A stretch of DNA of 64,000 nucleotides, from contig NZ_RCWZ01000005.1 of assembly GCF_003675385.1 (NCBI RefSeq), positions 1 to 64,000 on the forward strand, in the 5' to 3' direction. The notes under the pieces were generated by a model. The model had not been told where the DNA came from. It was given only the letters and a program-made list of their open reading frames with translations, and ran no database searches. Origin of the DNA: Mucilaginibacter kameinonensis (lineage in GTDB: Bacteria; Bacteroidota; Bacteroidia; Sphingobacteriales; Sphingobacteriaceae). This document shows, in pieces, positions 51,889 to 61,060 of the stretch. Each line of letters begins with the position of its first letter. Position 1 is the stretch's first letter. A program made the translations under genes and the position numbers.

Positions 51889-54800
51889 TTTTTAATGATC
51901 TTGAAAACCGACTCAACGTTGTCGGCCTGCATGTTTAAAGAATAGGTTCCGTTTTTTAATCCAGCCAGGCTAAGCTGAACAACTCCTGTCTGGTTATGAA
52001 ATTTTTGCTGATATAATAACCGGCCATCGGCAATGTTAAATACCCTGATGGTGCAGTTGCTGACAACGGTATCACCAAGGTTAACATTCAAAATATCTTG
52101 GAATGGATTTGGATAAGGCAGCGCGTTATCACTCAACGCAATGGTTTTTTCAATGATTCCCTGGCAAAGCTTATCTGTTGCTACCACGAGCTTATTGTTG
52201 CCTTTGCGTAATGGTAATGAAATAGAATTATCGGTGGTGTGGTAAACGGTACCATTTAGCTCAACCGCGTAATTATCACTGCCGTTTAAGCTCAGGTTAA
52301 CGGTTTGTGTTGCTTTATTAACAGATGAAAATACCGACAGGTCCTGAGGTTGGGTGATCACAAGATCATAACATTGTTTATAGTCTGCCTGGCCATCAAC
52401 GGTGATGCAAACGTTATAAGTTCCTGCAGTTAAATTATCGATAGTTAAATTATTGGTAAACGTATATTGCTTATTTAACCCGTTGCCGGTTAGCACAGCC
52501 TGGTAGAAGAGTGACTGTATTGCTGTAATACCGATAATGCCGTTGTTTTCGCCTTTGCAGGTAGCGCTTGTTGCCGATACTTTGAAATTACTTGCCGGTA
52601 AGGTATAAATGACAGTAACCGTAATTTCATCAGATGTTAAGCTAATACCGGCATGGGTTAAGGTAACGCTATAATTTCCGGATTCGGTAGCCTTAAAGGT
52701 TTGCTGTGTTGCGCCACTGATATTTTTACCGTTCTTCATCCACTGATAAGCATAATCGGTGCCGATAGTGGCATAAAGTGTAACGCTACCACCGCTTACA
52801 AAAGTTGTTTGGCCACCGGCTGTAACTTTAGGTTTAGGTGTAAATAAGAAGCCGGTGATGGAACCGGCGCCTGCAGGCGATTCAAGATAGATGTCACCTT
52901 CAGCACCATCACCAACTGTTGCAGTGATCCGGTCATCTCCCTGCACAACAAATGCTTTGGCCGGTACCGAGCCAAACCCTAAGCGGGTAGTATTGAGGAA
53001 GCCATGACCTGTTATGGTAACAATTGTTCCCGCTACAGCCACTTTTGGTGAAAACCCTGTTATGGCGGTTGGTGGTACTACCACAAACCCCTTTATAGTG
53101 GCCGAACCGATTGGTGTGGTTACTACTATATCGCCACCGACAGCACCCCGGCCCACATATGCAAATAGTGCCGTTGCGGATTCGCTTGAAAATGATGCTG
53201 CGGGCACGCCGCCAATTGTTACCGAAGTAACGTTGGTAAGGTTTGTGCCTGTTAAGTACACCCTTGAGCCTATAAAGCCCTGAGCGGGAACAAAAGAGGC
53301 CAGTGTTGGTGCCGGCTGCGACTGAATGAATGTAAAGCCGTTGATATTAGCGGTGCCTGCCGGGGTGGTTATATACACCGTACCGCTGCTACCCGCGCCA
53401 ACTACAGCCGTAATGCTGGTAGGACTGTTTACTGTAAAAGAAGTTGCCGGGCTACTCATGAAGCGAACGTCGGTAGTCCCGGTTAGGTTAGTTCCGGTGA
53501 TGGTTATCGGAGTGCCTACAGTGCCTGATGTGGGGCTTATTGAAGTTAAGGTTGGCGGATACAAATAGGTAAAGCCCGGAAAACTTACTGTGTTGCCGTC
53601 GTTAGTAAGGGTGATATCACCGCTTGCGCCTGTACTGCCCGGTACGGCGGTTATTTTGGTATCACTAAGTATACTGAATGATTTTGCCCGTATACCACCA
53701 AAGCTTACGCTGGTGACACTTTTCAGATTGCTGCCGTTAATTACAACGGTTGAACCTGCATAACCTGTAGCATCAGCCGAAGTGATAACAGGTGGTGCTA
53801 TGAAAGTAAAACCCGTCTGTTTGGCTGTGCCGCCGGGGGTTGTTACCACTACGTCACCACTGGCCGATGGGCCGATTACTGCCGTAATGGTTGTTGCAGA
53901 GTTAACTAAAAATGATTTTGCAGGTACGCCACCAAAGCTTACAGCTGTGGCTCCTGAAAAATTATTGCCTGTAATGGTGATTGTAGCGCCTGCACCTGCA
54001 CTGTTGGGAGTAAAATAAGATACAACAGGCGCGCTTATAAAGGTAAAGCCAGCCAGGCTTCCGGTGCCCCCCGATGTGGTAACAGCTACGTTGCCGCTGC
54101 CTGCTGCATTTACGGTGGCAGTAATGCTTGTTGCACTGTTTACGGTAAATGATTGCGCCTTATAGGTTCCAAAAGTAACTGCGGTTGCACCTGTAAAATT
54201 AGTCCCGGTTATATTTACTACACCACCTGTAGGCGCTGTATTGGGCGTAAAGGCAGTAACGGTTGGCGGTACAATATAGGCAAAAGTGGCCGTGCCTCCT
54301 GGCGTGGTTAGTACAACGTTACCAGTAGGTGCTTTGCTGGTAACAGCAGTAACCATGCTCCGCGAATTTATTTTGAAGGATGTTACAGGCGTTCCACCTA
54401 TACTCACATCAGTAGTACCGGTAAAATCGGAGCCGTTGATGACTACGGTATATGTACCGCCCGAAGAGCTTGTTGACAGTGACTGAATAACGGGTTTAGG
54501 TAAAAAGTTAAAGGCATTGAGTGCTACTGTACCGTAAGGTGTGGTAAGCGTAATGTCGCCCGAGCGCCCGGTACCAACCACTGCCGTGACCTTTGTGGCC
54601 GATTCAACATTAAAACTTGTGGCAGGCACGCCCCCAAAGTAAACTGCTGATGTACCTGTAAGGTTTACACCAGTAATGGTAACGGTTTTGCCTTCGCCTG
54701 TAATTTGTGGCGTAAATGACGTAATGCCGGGAGTAAGTAATCCTGACTGATTGATTAATAACGAAACATAATAAGTATTGGATTCGACGATATCGGGTTT

Positions 54801-56231
54801 GCCGTCGCCATTAACATCGCCTACAGCAATGCCCAGCGGGTATTGGCCGGCATCAAAACTTATTGGGCCGCTAAATACTAAGGCGGTGCCCGTGCTTTTA
54901 TTGGATAACAATTTCGCTGTACCGCTATCGTGATCAAGAAAAGCAAGGTCCGGCCGGCCGTCGCCATCCATATCGTTCATTACCAAGTCGTCGGAGTATA
55001 ATTCCGTATAAAAATCAACCTTGGTGTCAAATGATATATTGCCGGGAGTGCTTGTATTGCGTAGGCCACAACCCGTTTTCATTTCACCAAAAAAAGGATG
55101 ATTGACTACTCCAACGTCGGGCTTGCCATCGTTGTTCATATCGCCAACGGCTATATTATAGGGCGAATTGCCGGCAAGAAAATCTTTTTTTGTATCAAAC
55201 GAAATAGATGAACCGGATGTGGTGTTTCTTAAAACGGAAATTGTAGCACCTTCATGATTGCCGGTAACAATATCGGCACGCCCATCGCCATCCATATCAA
55301 CAATTTCAACATCAAATGGAGCAGCACCGGTTACAAAATCAATCTTAGGGTCAAACGAAAGCGCGCCGGGTTTACTTGTGTTTTTATATACAGAAACTAC
55401 ATCGCCTACCTGGTCAATCACTGCGATATCGAGTTTACCATCAAGGTCAAAGTCGCCCGCCTGGAGACCGAAGGCGCTTATCGGTTCTTTGCCAAAAGTA
55501 ATGCCTTTGGCAAAGGAAATCTGTCCGCCACTGCTTGTGTTAAGGTATGTAGTGAATGTTGGTGACCGATAATTGGCAACGGACAGATCGGGCAATCCGT
55601 CACCATCCAAATCTGCAGCTATTACCTTTATAGGATCTATGTCATTACTGATGAAACAATCAGCATTAGGGCCAAAGGGCTTTGTGCTGCTGCCGTTATT
55701 TTTATAGATACGTACGCCACCGCCCAGGCCTGTTGTAGTTACTACAAGGTCGGGCTTGCCATCGGCATTGATATCGGCAGTAGTAACCGATCCTGTATAA
55801 TTATTATCGTCTACCGGGAGGTTTAATTTGGGGGCAAATGCATTGTGGGTTGTAAATACGTTACCGCCGTTATCATAAGTAACAATAAATGGCCTGGCCG
55901 AGTATCCTGTTAGGTTATTAGTAGTAACGGCAACCGGCTGAAACGTTGCCCCGGCAGGTACAATAGCAGTTATAGCGCTATTAGTAGCTGATTTCAATGT
56001 TGCTTTGGCTGCGCCAAAAAATACGGCATTCAGCGCCGCGTTGGCATTGAAGTTTTTACCACTAATGGTAACTATAGTGCCCGCCGGTCCAGAGGCCGGT
56101 GAAATACTGGCAATTATAGGCGCTTGCGCATGTAACTGTATTCCGAAAAGCGTCAGGATAAAGAAAGCAATACAATGTTTAATGTAATGGGTTATTGATA
56201 TTTCGAGGAGTTTAGGTAAAGATTTATTCAT
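51885..56231 (-). CDS. Giant T9SS-sorted protein with VCBS and TIG repeats
   Basis: 1448 residues. Order: signal peptide (HCIAFFILTLFGIQLHA), a first IPT/TIG domain (about 40-118), seven FG-GAP/VCBS blades each with a calcium-loop-like D.(N/D).DG..D motif (for example DINADGKPDLVV, DLDGDGLPDLSV, DMDGDGRADIVT, about 135-490), eight more TIG domains of about 80 residues (about 505-1145), an Ig-like region (YAYQWMKNGKNISG), further beta domains, and a type A T9SS sorting domain at the end (NPFQDILNVNL; LSLAGLKNGTYSLNM). The TIG units are clearly homologous (ITGTNLTGTT...FGG.PA.SF.V.S...ITAVVG). It is likely an extracellular adhesin or glycan-binding protein. It is first in an operon with the lipoprotein downstream. 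Confidence 0.88.
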   Translation of the reverse strand: MNKSLPKLLEISITHYIKHCIAFFILTLFGIQLHAQAPIIASISPASGPAGTIVTISGKNFNANAALNAVFFGAAKATLKSATNSAITAIVPAGATFQPVAVTTNNLTGYSARPFIVTYDNGGNVFTTHNAFAPKLNLPVDDNNYTGSVTTADINADGKPDLVVTTTGLGGGVRIYKNNGSSTKPFGPNADCFISNDIDPIKVIAADLDGDGLPDLSVANYRSPTFTTYLNTSSGGQISFAKGITFGKEPISAFGLQAGDFDLDGKLDIAVIDQVGDVVSVYKNTSKPGALSFDPKIDFVTGAAPFDVEIVDMDGDGRADIVTGNHEGATISVLRNTTSGSSISFDTKKDFLAGNSPYNIAVGDMNNDGKPDVGVVNHPFFGEMKTGCGLRNTSTPGNISFDTKVDFYTELYSDDLVMNDMDGDGRPDLAFLDHDSGTAKLLSNKSTGTALVFSGPISFDAGQYPLGIAVGDVNGDGKPDIVESNTYYVSLLINQSGLLTPGITSFTPQITGEGKTVTITGVNLTGTSAVYFGGVPATSFNVESATKVTAVVGTGRSGDITLTTPYGTVALNAFNFLPKPVIQSLSTSSSGGTYTVVINGSDFTGTTDVSIGGTPVTSFKINSRSMVTAVTSKAPTGNVVLTTPGGTATFAYIVPPTVTAFTPNTAPTGGVVNITGTNFTGATAVTFGTYKAQSFTVNSATSITATVNAAGSGNVAVTTSGGTGSLAGFTFISAPVVSYFTPNSAGAGATITITGNNFSGATAVSFGGVPAKSFLVNSATTITAVIGPSASGDVVVTTPGGTAKQTGFTFIAPPVITSADATGYAGSTVVINGSNLKSVTSVSFGGIRAKSFSILSDTKITAVPGSTGASGDITLTNDGNTVSFPGFTYLYPPTLTSISPTSGTVGTPITITGTNLTGTTDVRFMSSPATSFTVNSPTSITAVVGAGSSGTVYITTPAGTANINGFTFIQSQPAPTLASFVPAQGFIGSRVYLTGTNLTNVTSVTIGGVPAASFSSESATALFAYVGRGAVGGDIVVTTPIGSATIKGFVVVPPTAITGFSPKVAVAGTIVTITGHGFLNTTRLGFGSVPAKAFVVQGDDRITATVGDGAEGDIYLESPAGAGSITGFLFTPKPKVTAGGQTTFVSGGSVTLYATIGTDYAYQWMKNGKNISGATQQTFKATESGNYSVTLTHAGISLTSDEITVTVIYTLPASNFKVSATSATCKGENNGIIGITAIQSLFYQAVLTGNGLNKQYTFTNNLTIDNLTAGTYNVCITVDGQADYKQCYDLVITQPQDLSVFSSVNKATQTVNLSLNGSDNYAVELNGTVYHTTDNSISLPLRKGNNKLVVATDKLCQGIIEKTIALSDNALPYPNPFQDILNVNLGDTVVSNCTIRVFNIADGRLLYQQKFHNQTGVVQLSLAGLKNGTYSLNMQADNVESVFKIIKK

Positions 56232-56485
56232 GCAGTTGTGATAGGTTCTCTGTTATCAAAACGTTTGGTTGTTTTTTAACGAGAACGGTTTAAGTTTGAG
56301 GCAAATATAGCAAAGCGCTTTGGAAAAGCCAGTCGTTTTTTACTTAAAAGAAAATTGTTTTATTGTTATTTGTATGTTAACAGATAAGTCCTGGTGGTAA
56401 ATTAAAATTTCGCAACAATGTATTGATTTTGTTGTTGTAATTTTAATAAATGCTGCTTAAATTGTGGAACTTAACATCTACTCCC

Positions 56486-56662
56486 ATGGAAAAAAGAAAA
56501 TTGCTCAAAATTAACAAGCTTCAGTATGAAAGCTTAGTTAAGGACTTTATCGCCCAAAACGGCCTAAACGTTCAGTATTCGTATACTAAAGATCATTTCT
56601 ACTTGTTTAGCGACGAGTCTACCATTAATCAACTTGAAACACAGGCTACAAGGATTAGCTAA
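56486..56662 (+). CDS. Small conserved hypothetical protein
   Basis: 58 residues from ATG 56486 (MEKRKLLKINKLQYESLVKD), charged and soluble, no signal or membrane helix. The frame also opens at 56450, but the extra 12 residues are not protein-like. It reads like a small alpha/beta protein (AQNGLNVQYSYTKDHFYLFS). I do not recognise a family. A weak hairpin follows at 56680-56707. Confidence 0.6.
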   Translation: MEKRKLLKINKLQYESLVKDFIAQNGLNVQYSYTKDHFYLFSDESTINQLETQATRIS

Positions 56663-56679
56663 TAAAGTGTAAAATATAA

Positions 56680-56707
56680 AGGGCCGATAGTATTTACCAA
56701 CGGCCCT
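56680..56707. terminator. Probable terminator hairpin
   Basis: AGGGCCG (56680-56686) and CGGCCCT (56701-56707) form a GC-rich 7-bp stem with a 14-base loop between convergent genes. The flanking T-run is weak on the plus strand. Confidence 0.5.
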
Positions 56708-56729
56708 CTTCAATTATCTATTAATTATT

Positions 56730-58358
56730 TTACACTGCGGCGTAAAGCTCTTCCTGTTGCTTTTGAACTACAGCGCTGTTAATATATTCGTCGTAGGTCA
56801 TGAGCTTATCAATATAGCCACCCGGGGTTAGCTCAACGATGCGGTTTGCAACGGTTTCAACCAACTCGTGATCTCGCGAGGTGAATAGTATAGTGCCACG
56901 GAAGTCTTTCATACCATTATTGAGGGCTGTGATTGATTCCAGATCGAGGTGGTTGGTTGGCTCATCGAACATTAAAAGGTTAGCTTGTTGCAGCATCATG
57001 CGGCTAAACATGCAACGCATTTTCTCGCCACCCGAAAGTACGCTGCACCTTTTCATAACCTCTTCGCCCGAGAACAGCATCCGGCCTAAAAAGCCGCGGA
57101 TAAACTGATCGTCCTTTTCGCCTGGTGAGTATTCGCGCAGCCAGTCTATCAGGTTATCGGTCTTACCGTCGAAGTATTCGCTGCTGTCGTTAGGGATGTC
57201 GGCAACGTTGATGGTTACGCCCCATTTAAAAGTACCTGTAAAGTCTTTATCCCGGCCGGTTAAAATATTATAGAAGGCGGTAGTCGCCAAACTGTTTTGC
57301 GACAGGATAGAAATCTTATCGCCTTTGTTTACCGTAAAGGTGATATTATTAAACAGCACCTCGCCGTTTAGCGTTTTGCCCAGGTTTTCAACCGTTAAGA
57401 TCTGGTCACCCGCCTCACGACCAAGGTTGTTGAATATAATACCCGGATATTTACGGTTTGATGGCTGGATCTCATCCAGGTTGATCTTATCCAAAGCCTT
57501 TTTACGGCTGGTAGCTTGCTTTGATTTTGACGCGTTAGCGCTAAACCTGCGAATGAATTCCTGAAGCTCTTTAACTTTATCTTCAGCCTTTTTGTTCTGC
57601 TCGGCACGTTGCTTCAATGCCAATTGGCTTGATTCATACCAGAAAGTATAGTTACCGGTATAAATGGTCATCTTACCAAAGTCGATATCTACCACGTGGG
57701 TACATACAGTATCAAGGAAGTGCCTGTCGTGCGATACAACCAATACAATAGCTTCATATGAGGCAAGGAAATCTTCCAGCCAGCTGATGGTGTGGATGTC
57801 CAGGTCGTTGGTAGGCTCATCCAGTAACAGGATATCGGGTTTTCCAAAAAGTGCCTGCGCTAATAAAACGCGTACTTTTTGAGTATTATCAAGGTCTTTA
57901 ACCAATTGATAATGAAAATCTTCTTTAATGCCAAGGTTGCTCAATAGGGTAGCAGCATTGCTTTCGGCATTCCAGCCGTCCATTTCTGCAAAAAGGTTTT
58001 CCAGTTCGCCGGCACGTTCTCCGTCGGCATCGCTGAAATCCTCTTTAAGGTAAATGGCGTCTTTCTCCTTCATTATGGCATACATTTCCTTATGACCCAT
58101 CATCACAGTTTCAAGAACTGTAAATTCGTCAAAAGCGTAATGGTTCTGGCTTAATACCGCCATGCGCTCGCCCGGAGTAAAACTAACCGAACCGCTGGTT
58201 GGATCAATATCGCCCGAAAGAATTTTCAGGAATGTAGATTTACCTGCGCCATTAGCGCCGATAATACCATAACAGTTGCCTTGTGTAAATTTCAGGTTAA
58301 CGTCTTCAAATAAAGTCCGCTTACCGTAACGTAAAGAAAGATTGGATACCGTGATCAT
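56730..58358 (-). CDS. ABC-F family ATPase with degenerate second site
   Basis: 542 residues, soluble, two ATP-binding domains joined by a charged linker (about 235-320); ABC-F proteins act on the ribosome. Domain 1 has Walker A GANGAGKST, Walker B LLLDEPTNDLD and switch VSHDRHFL, but its signature reads LDNTQKVRVLLAQAL instead of LSGGQ. Domain 2 has an intact signature LSGGEKMRCMFSRMM and Walker B LMFDEPTNHLD, but its Walker A reads SQNSLATTAFYN without the Gly-Lys core and its switch is TSRDHE with Arg in place of His. The composite site of domain-1 Walker A with domain-2 signature is therefore intact and the other is dead. The architecture resembles the YbiT-like branch; a role in translation is inferred. 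Confidence 0.9.
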   Translation of the reverse strand: MITVSNLSLRYGKRTLFEDVNLKFTQGNCYGIIGANGAGKSTFLKILSGDIDPTSGSVSFTPGERMAVLSQNHYAFDEFTVLETVMMGHKEMYAIMKEKDAIYLKEDFSDADGERAGELENLFAEMDGWNAESNAATLLSNLGIKEDFHYQLVKDLDNTQKVRVLLAQALFGKPDILLLDEPTNDLDIHTISWLEDFLASYEAIVLVVSHDRHFLDTVCTHVVDIDFGKMTIYTGNYTFWYESSQLALKQRAEQNKKAEDKVKELQEFIRRFSANASKSKQATSRKKALDKINLDEIQPSNRKYPGIIFNNLGREAGDQILTVENLGKTLNGEVLFNNITFTVNKGDKISILSQNSLATTAFYNILTGRDKDFTGTFKWGVTINVADIPNDSSEYFDGKTDNLIDWLREYSPGEKDDQFIRGFLGRMLFSGEEVMKRCSVLSGGEKMRCMFSRMMLQQANLLMFDEPTNHLDLESITALNNGMKDFRGTILFTSRDHELVETVANRIVELTPGGYIDKLMTYDEYINSAVVQKQQEELYAAV

Positions 58359-58621
58359 GCTGCACCTCTAATTTGGCGCAAAAGTAAGCTAAAAACTTCA
58401 TTTTTACGACATACGGCGCCGATATTATGGATGGGGATTTTTTTGAGCAGCAATTTTCCCCACAAAATTAACTGATGGGCATACAATTACACAGAAATGA
58501 TAATTGAATGTAAACTAAAAGCGCGTTTGGAGCGTTTTAAAGGTACATTTTACCAATTATACTATAGTGGTACAGCCTTTGACTAACAACTGATATAACA
58601 ATTTATTTAAATTATTTAACA

Positions 58622-58708
58622 ATGGTCATGGGAGCTTTAATTATAGGTTTAATTATCATCAATGTGGTAATAGCCATCAACAATACTCAAAAACGCAAAG
58701 TATACTAA
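58622..58708 (+). CDS. 28-residue single-span membrane peptide
   Basis: ATG at 58622 opens 28 codons: MVMGALIIGLIIINVVIAIN then NTQKRKVY. The first 20 residues form one uninterrupted hydrophobic helix and the end is basic, giving an N-out/C-in single-span peptide. It sits alone in a 370-bp gap. A chance frame this short is possible, but the clean hydrophobic-then-basic layout is unlike random translation. No clear ribosome-binding site. Confidence 0.5.
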   Translation: MVMGALIIGLIIINVVIAINNTQKRKVY

Positions 58709-58734
58709 ATACAAGCTTTGCAATAAAGCTGGTG

Positions 58735-59130
58735 TTAGCTTAAAATGTTAAGTAAACTTTGTGTTTCATGGTCGGCCAGTTTTTGTAGCGGACCTGACGC
58801 CAGCATTTTCATCATCATGCTAAGCTCAGCATTAATGGTGAATAAAATATCTGTATGGTCGTTATTGAAAGATAACGACCATTTTAGTTCAAGATCAAAT
58901 GGGGGCTTTTCTGCCGGGATAATTCTTACCAATTGATTGTGAATACGTTCCTCAATTTTCAAAGCAAGTTTGGCCATATTCTGGATACTAAACCGCGCCT
59001 CGTCACGGGTAGACATCCATTCCTGGATATTATCGGGCATTAGCTGCTGATGGTTATTAAAATCGGCCAAAAAATCATAAACCTCAGCTAAAGGTTTGTT
59101 AATGCTTATTGTACTTGTGAATGTATTCAT
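58735..59130 (-). CDS. SRPBCC family protein
   Basis: 131 residues with the START/polyketide-cyclase-like fold: FTSTISINKPLAEVYDFLAD, FNNHQQLMPDNIQEW, KWSLSFNNDHTDILFTINAE and a C-terminal helix MMKMLASGPLQKLADHE. Soluble, ligand unknown; the fold binds hydrophobic molecules. It follows pyrE by 83 bp on the same strand and is probably in the same transcript. Confidence 0.82.
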   Translation of the reverse strand: MNTFTSTISINKPLAEVYDFLADFNNHQQLMPDNIQEWMSTRDEARFSIQNMAKLALKIEERIHNQLVRIIPAEKPPFDLELKWSLSFNNDHTDILFTINAELSMMMKMLASGPLQKLADHETQSLLNILS

Positions 59131-59213
59131 TTTGGTAGATGTGAGATTTGAGACAAATTCGGCTGACTATTAACAATGAACCAAAATCATCGAAATCAAA
59201 AAAATCTGCGGTC

Positions 59214-59873
59214 TTAACTTGCTGCTATTTCGCCCCAGGTTGATGGGCTTTCGCGCCACTGTTTAAGCAGGTTTACATCTTTTTCGTTGATGAATTGGTG
59301 CTCTTCTGCATATTTAATTAGCGCATTGTAGTTTGACAGCGTTACATATGGGCAATTAGCCTGTTTGAAGTTTTCGTCGGCAATATCAAAGCCATAAGTG
59401 AAGATGGCGGCAAGACCGGCAACATCATAACCAGCAGCACGCAAAGCTTCAACAGCTTGTAAGCTGCTTTTGCCGGTTGAAAGCAAATCTTCAATTACCA
59501 CAACACGTTTGCCTGATGTAGTAGGAGCATCACCTTCAATCATGCTGCCTGTACCATGTTCTTTAGGTTTTGAGCGTACGTAGATGAAAGGAAGTCCTAA
59601 TTCTTGTGCTACCAAAGCTCCCTGCGGAATACCAGCAGTAGCCACACCCGCTATACAGCCCACCGAACCAAATTTGTCCTGGATGGCTGCAACCAGCTGC
59701 TGCCTGATATAGGTGCGGATGGTTGGATGAGAAAGCGTAACGCGGTTATCGCAGTAAATTGGAGATTTCCAGCCCGATGCCCATGTAAAAGGATTATTGG
59801 GTTGTAATTTAATTGCTTTAATTTGCAGCAGGAATTCGGCTACTTGTTGTTCGATCTCATTATTAGTAAACAT
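59214..59873 (-). CDS. pyrE: Orotate phosphoribosyltransferase
   Basis: 219 residues, pyrimidine biosynthesis: orotate plus PRPP gives OMP. Motifs: NPFTWASGWKSPIYCDNR near the N-terminus, FIYVRSKPKEHGTG (the mobile loop Lys) and the PRPP-binding VVVIEDLLSTGKSS. Length is typical. Its ATG (59873-59871) and the ATG of the divergent NUDIX gene (59872-59874) are read from the same CATG, so its promoter must lie inside the NUDIX coding region. Confidence 0.95.
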   Translation of the reverse strand: MFTNNEIEQQVAEFLLQIKAIKLQPNNPFTWASGWKSPIYCDNRVTLSHPTIRTYIRQQLVAAIQDKFGSVGCIAGVATAGIPQGALVAQELGLPFIYVRSKPKEHGTGSMIEGDAPTTSGKRVVVIEDLLSTGKSSLQAVEALRAAGYDVAGLAAIFTYGFDIADENFKQANCPYVTLSNYNALIKYAEEHQFINEKDVNLLKQWRESPSTWGEIAAS

Positions 59874-60510
59874 GGCTCAAAAATACAGAATTTATATTAA
59901 CGAAAAGGTTATCCTGCTCACAGAATCTGAACCAAAGCATGCAGATAATTTTGAAAGGCTTGATGCAGAGACCTTTGACTTGAAAATTATATACACCTGG
60001 ATCCTCGCTAATCCTAATAAACTGTTTTACATAAAAACGCCTAACGCCAAGGTATATTTAAAAGTGATTAAGAAGAATATTACACTTATTGAAGCGGCCG
60101 GTGGCCTGGTTATGAACACTAAGGGGCAGTATTTATTCATTTATCGCAACGATAAATGGGATTTACCAAAAGGCAAAATAGAAAAAGACGAAAAGGTAAA
60201 AGAAGCAGCGGTACGCGAAGTAGAAGAGGAGTGTGGCATAAAAGTTAGTGAACTGGGAGAAAAAATTTGTAAAACTTACCACGTTTATGTGAACCGCGGT
60301 GAAGTTGTACTAAAGAAAACACATTGGTTTGCCATGAAAAGCAAAGGCAAAGAAAAGCTAAAACCTCAAAAAGAAGAGGGTATTACCGATGTGCGCTGGT
60401 TTGAGCATGAGCACATTGAGCCGATAATTGAAAATACATTTCCATCTATAATGGATGTACTCCATGAAGAAAAGTTGGTTACAAATAAGGTAATGCCTCT
60501 TTCGGAATAA
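59872..60510 (+). CDS. NUDIX hydrolase
   Basis: 212 residues. The N-terminal 65 residues (MAQKYRIYINEKVILLTESE) form an extra domain before the NUDIX fold. The NUDIX box is intact: GKIEKDEKVKEAAVREVEEE followed by CGI (Gx5Ex7REUxEExGU, about 103-125). The substrate is probably a nucleoside diphosphate derivative but is not identifiable. ATG 59872 is chosen because the frame upstream runs antisense into pyrE; the first residues look like a genuine N-terminus. Its 3' end overlaps the end of coaD by 32 bp in convergent orientation. Confidence 0.88.
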   Translation: MAQKYRIYINEKVILLTESEPKHADNFERLDAETFDLKIIYTWILANPNKLFYIKTPNAKVYLKVIKKNITLIEAAGGLVMNTKGQYLFIYRNDKWDLPKGKIEKDEKVKEAAVREVEEECGIKVSELGEKICKTYHVYVNRGEVVLKKTHWFAMKSKGKEKLKPQKEEGITDVRWFEHEHIEPIIENTFPSIMDVLHEEKLVTNKVMPLSE

Positions 60511-60940
60511 ACTGGCTTACATCTCCGTTATACCTGATGATTTCACGTACAATGGTTGAGCTTATGGACGAATAGCCTGGTTTACTTACTATAAATATGC
60601 TTTCAATATCGGGAGCCAAGGAGTGGTTCATTTGCGCTATAGCCTTTTCGTATTCAAAGTCGGATACGGTACGGATGCCCCTGATCATGTATGCAGCACC
60701 TATGCTTTTACAGAAATTTACTGTAAGCCCTTCGTAGGCTATTACATGGATCCGTTCGTCATGCTCAAAAACAGCCCTGATCATTTGCTCGCGCTGTTCG
60801 ATAGTTAAGAGCCCTTTCTTGCTGCTGTTTACGCCTATGCCTATATAGAATTTATCAAACAACTCAACAGATCGCTTAACAATATCAACATGTGCCTTTG
60901 TGATGGGATCAAAGGAACCTGGAAAAAGGGCTGTCTTCAT
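60479..60940 (-). CDS. coaD: Phosphopantetheine adenylyltransferase
   Basis: 153 residues, coenzyme A pathway: transfers AMP from ATP to 4'-phosphopantetheine. Motifs: ALFPGSFDPITKAHVDI (TxGH-like nucleotidyltransferase signature, here TKAH), MIRGIRTVSDFEYEKAIAQM and SSISSTIVREII. Length is typical. It is on the same strand as rsmD, with which it is often linked; here a NUDIX gene, a DeoR regulator and a lipoprotein gene lie between. Confidence 0.95.
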   Translation of the reverse strand: MKTALFPGSFDPITKAHVDIVKRSVELFDKFYIGIGVNSSKKGLLTIEQREQMIRAVFEHDERIHVIAYEGLTVNFCKSIGAAYMIRGIRTVSDFEYEKAIAQMNHSLAPDIESIFIVSKPGYSSISSTIVREIIRYNGDVSQFIPKEALPYL

Positions 60941-61060
60941 GCAGTAAAATTAGTGAATTGTTGATTGGTTGCTTAAGTGAAAAAGTATTTTTTTCGCGTT
61001 GCCCAGCTATTATTTAATTACCGGCCGACTTGTCTTAAAAGCGACCATTCAATATCTCCA

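Noticed and set aside
53014..54486. Set of plus-strand frames opposite the TIG repeats
   Set aside because: Repeated antisense frames produced by the repeated Thr/Gly/Val codons of the TIG domains.
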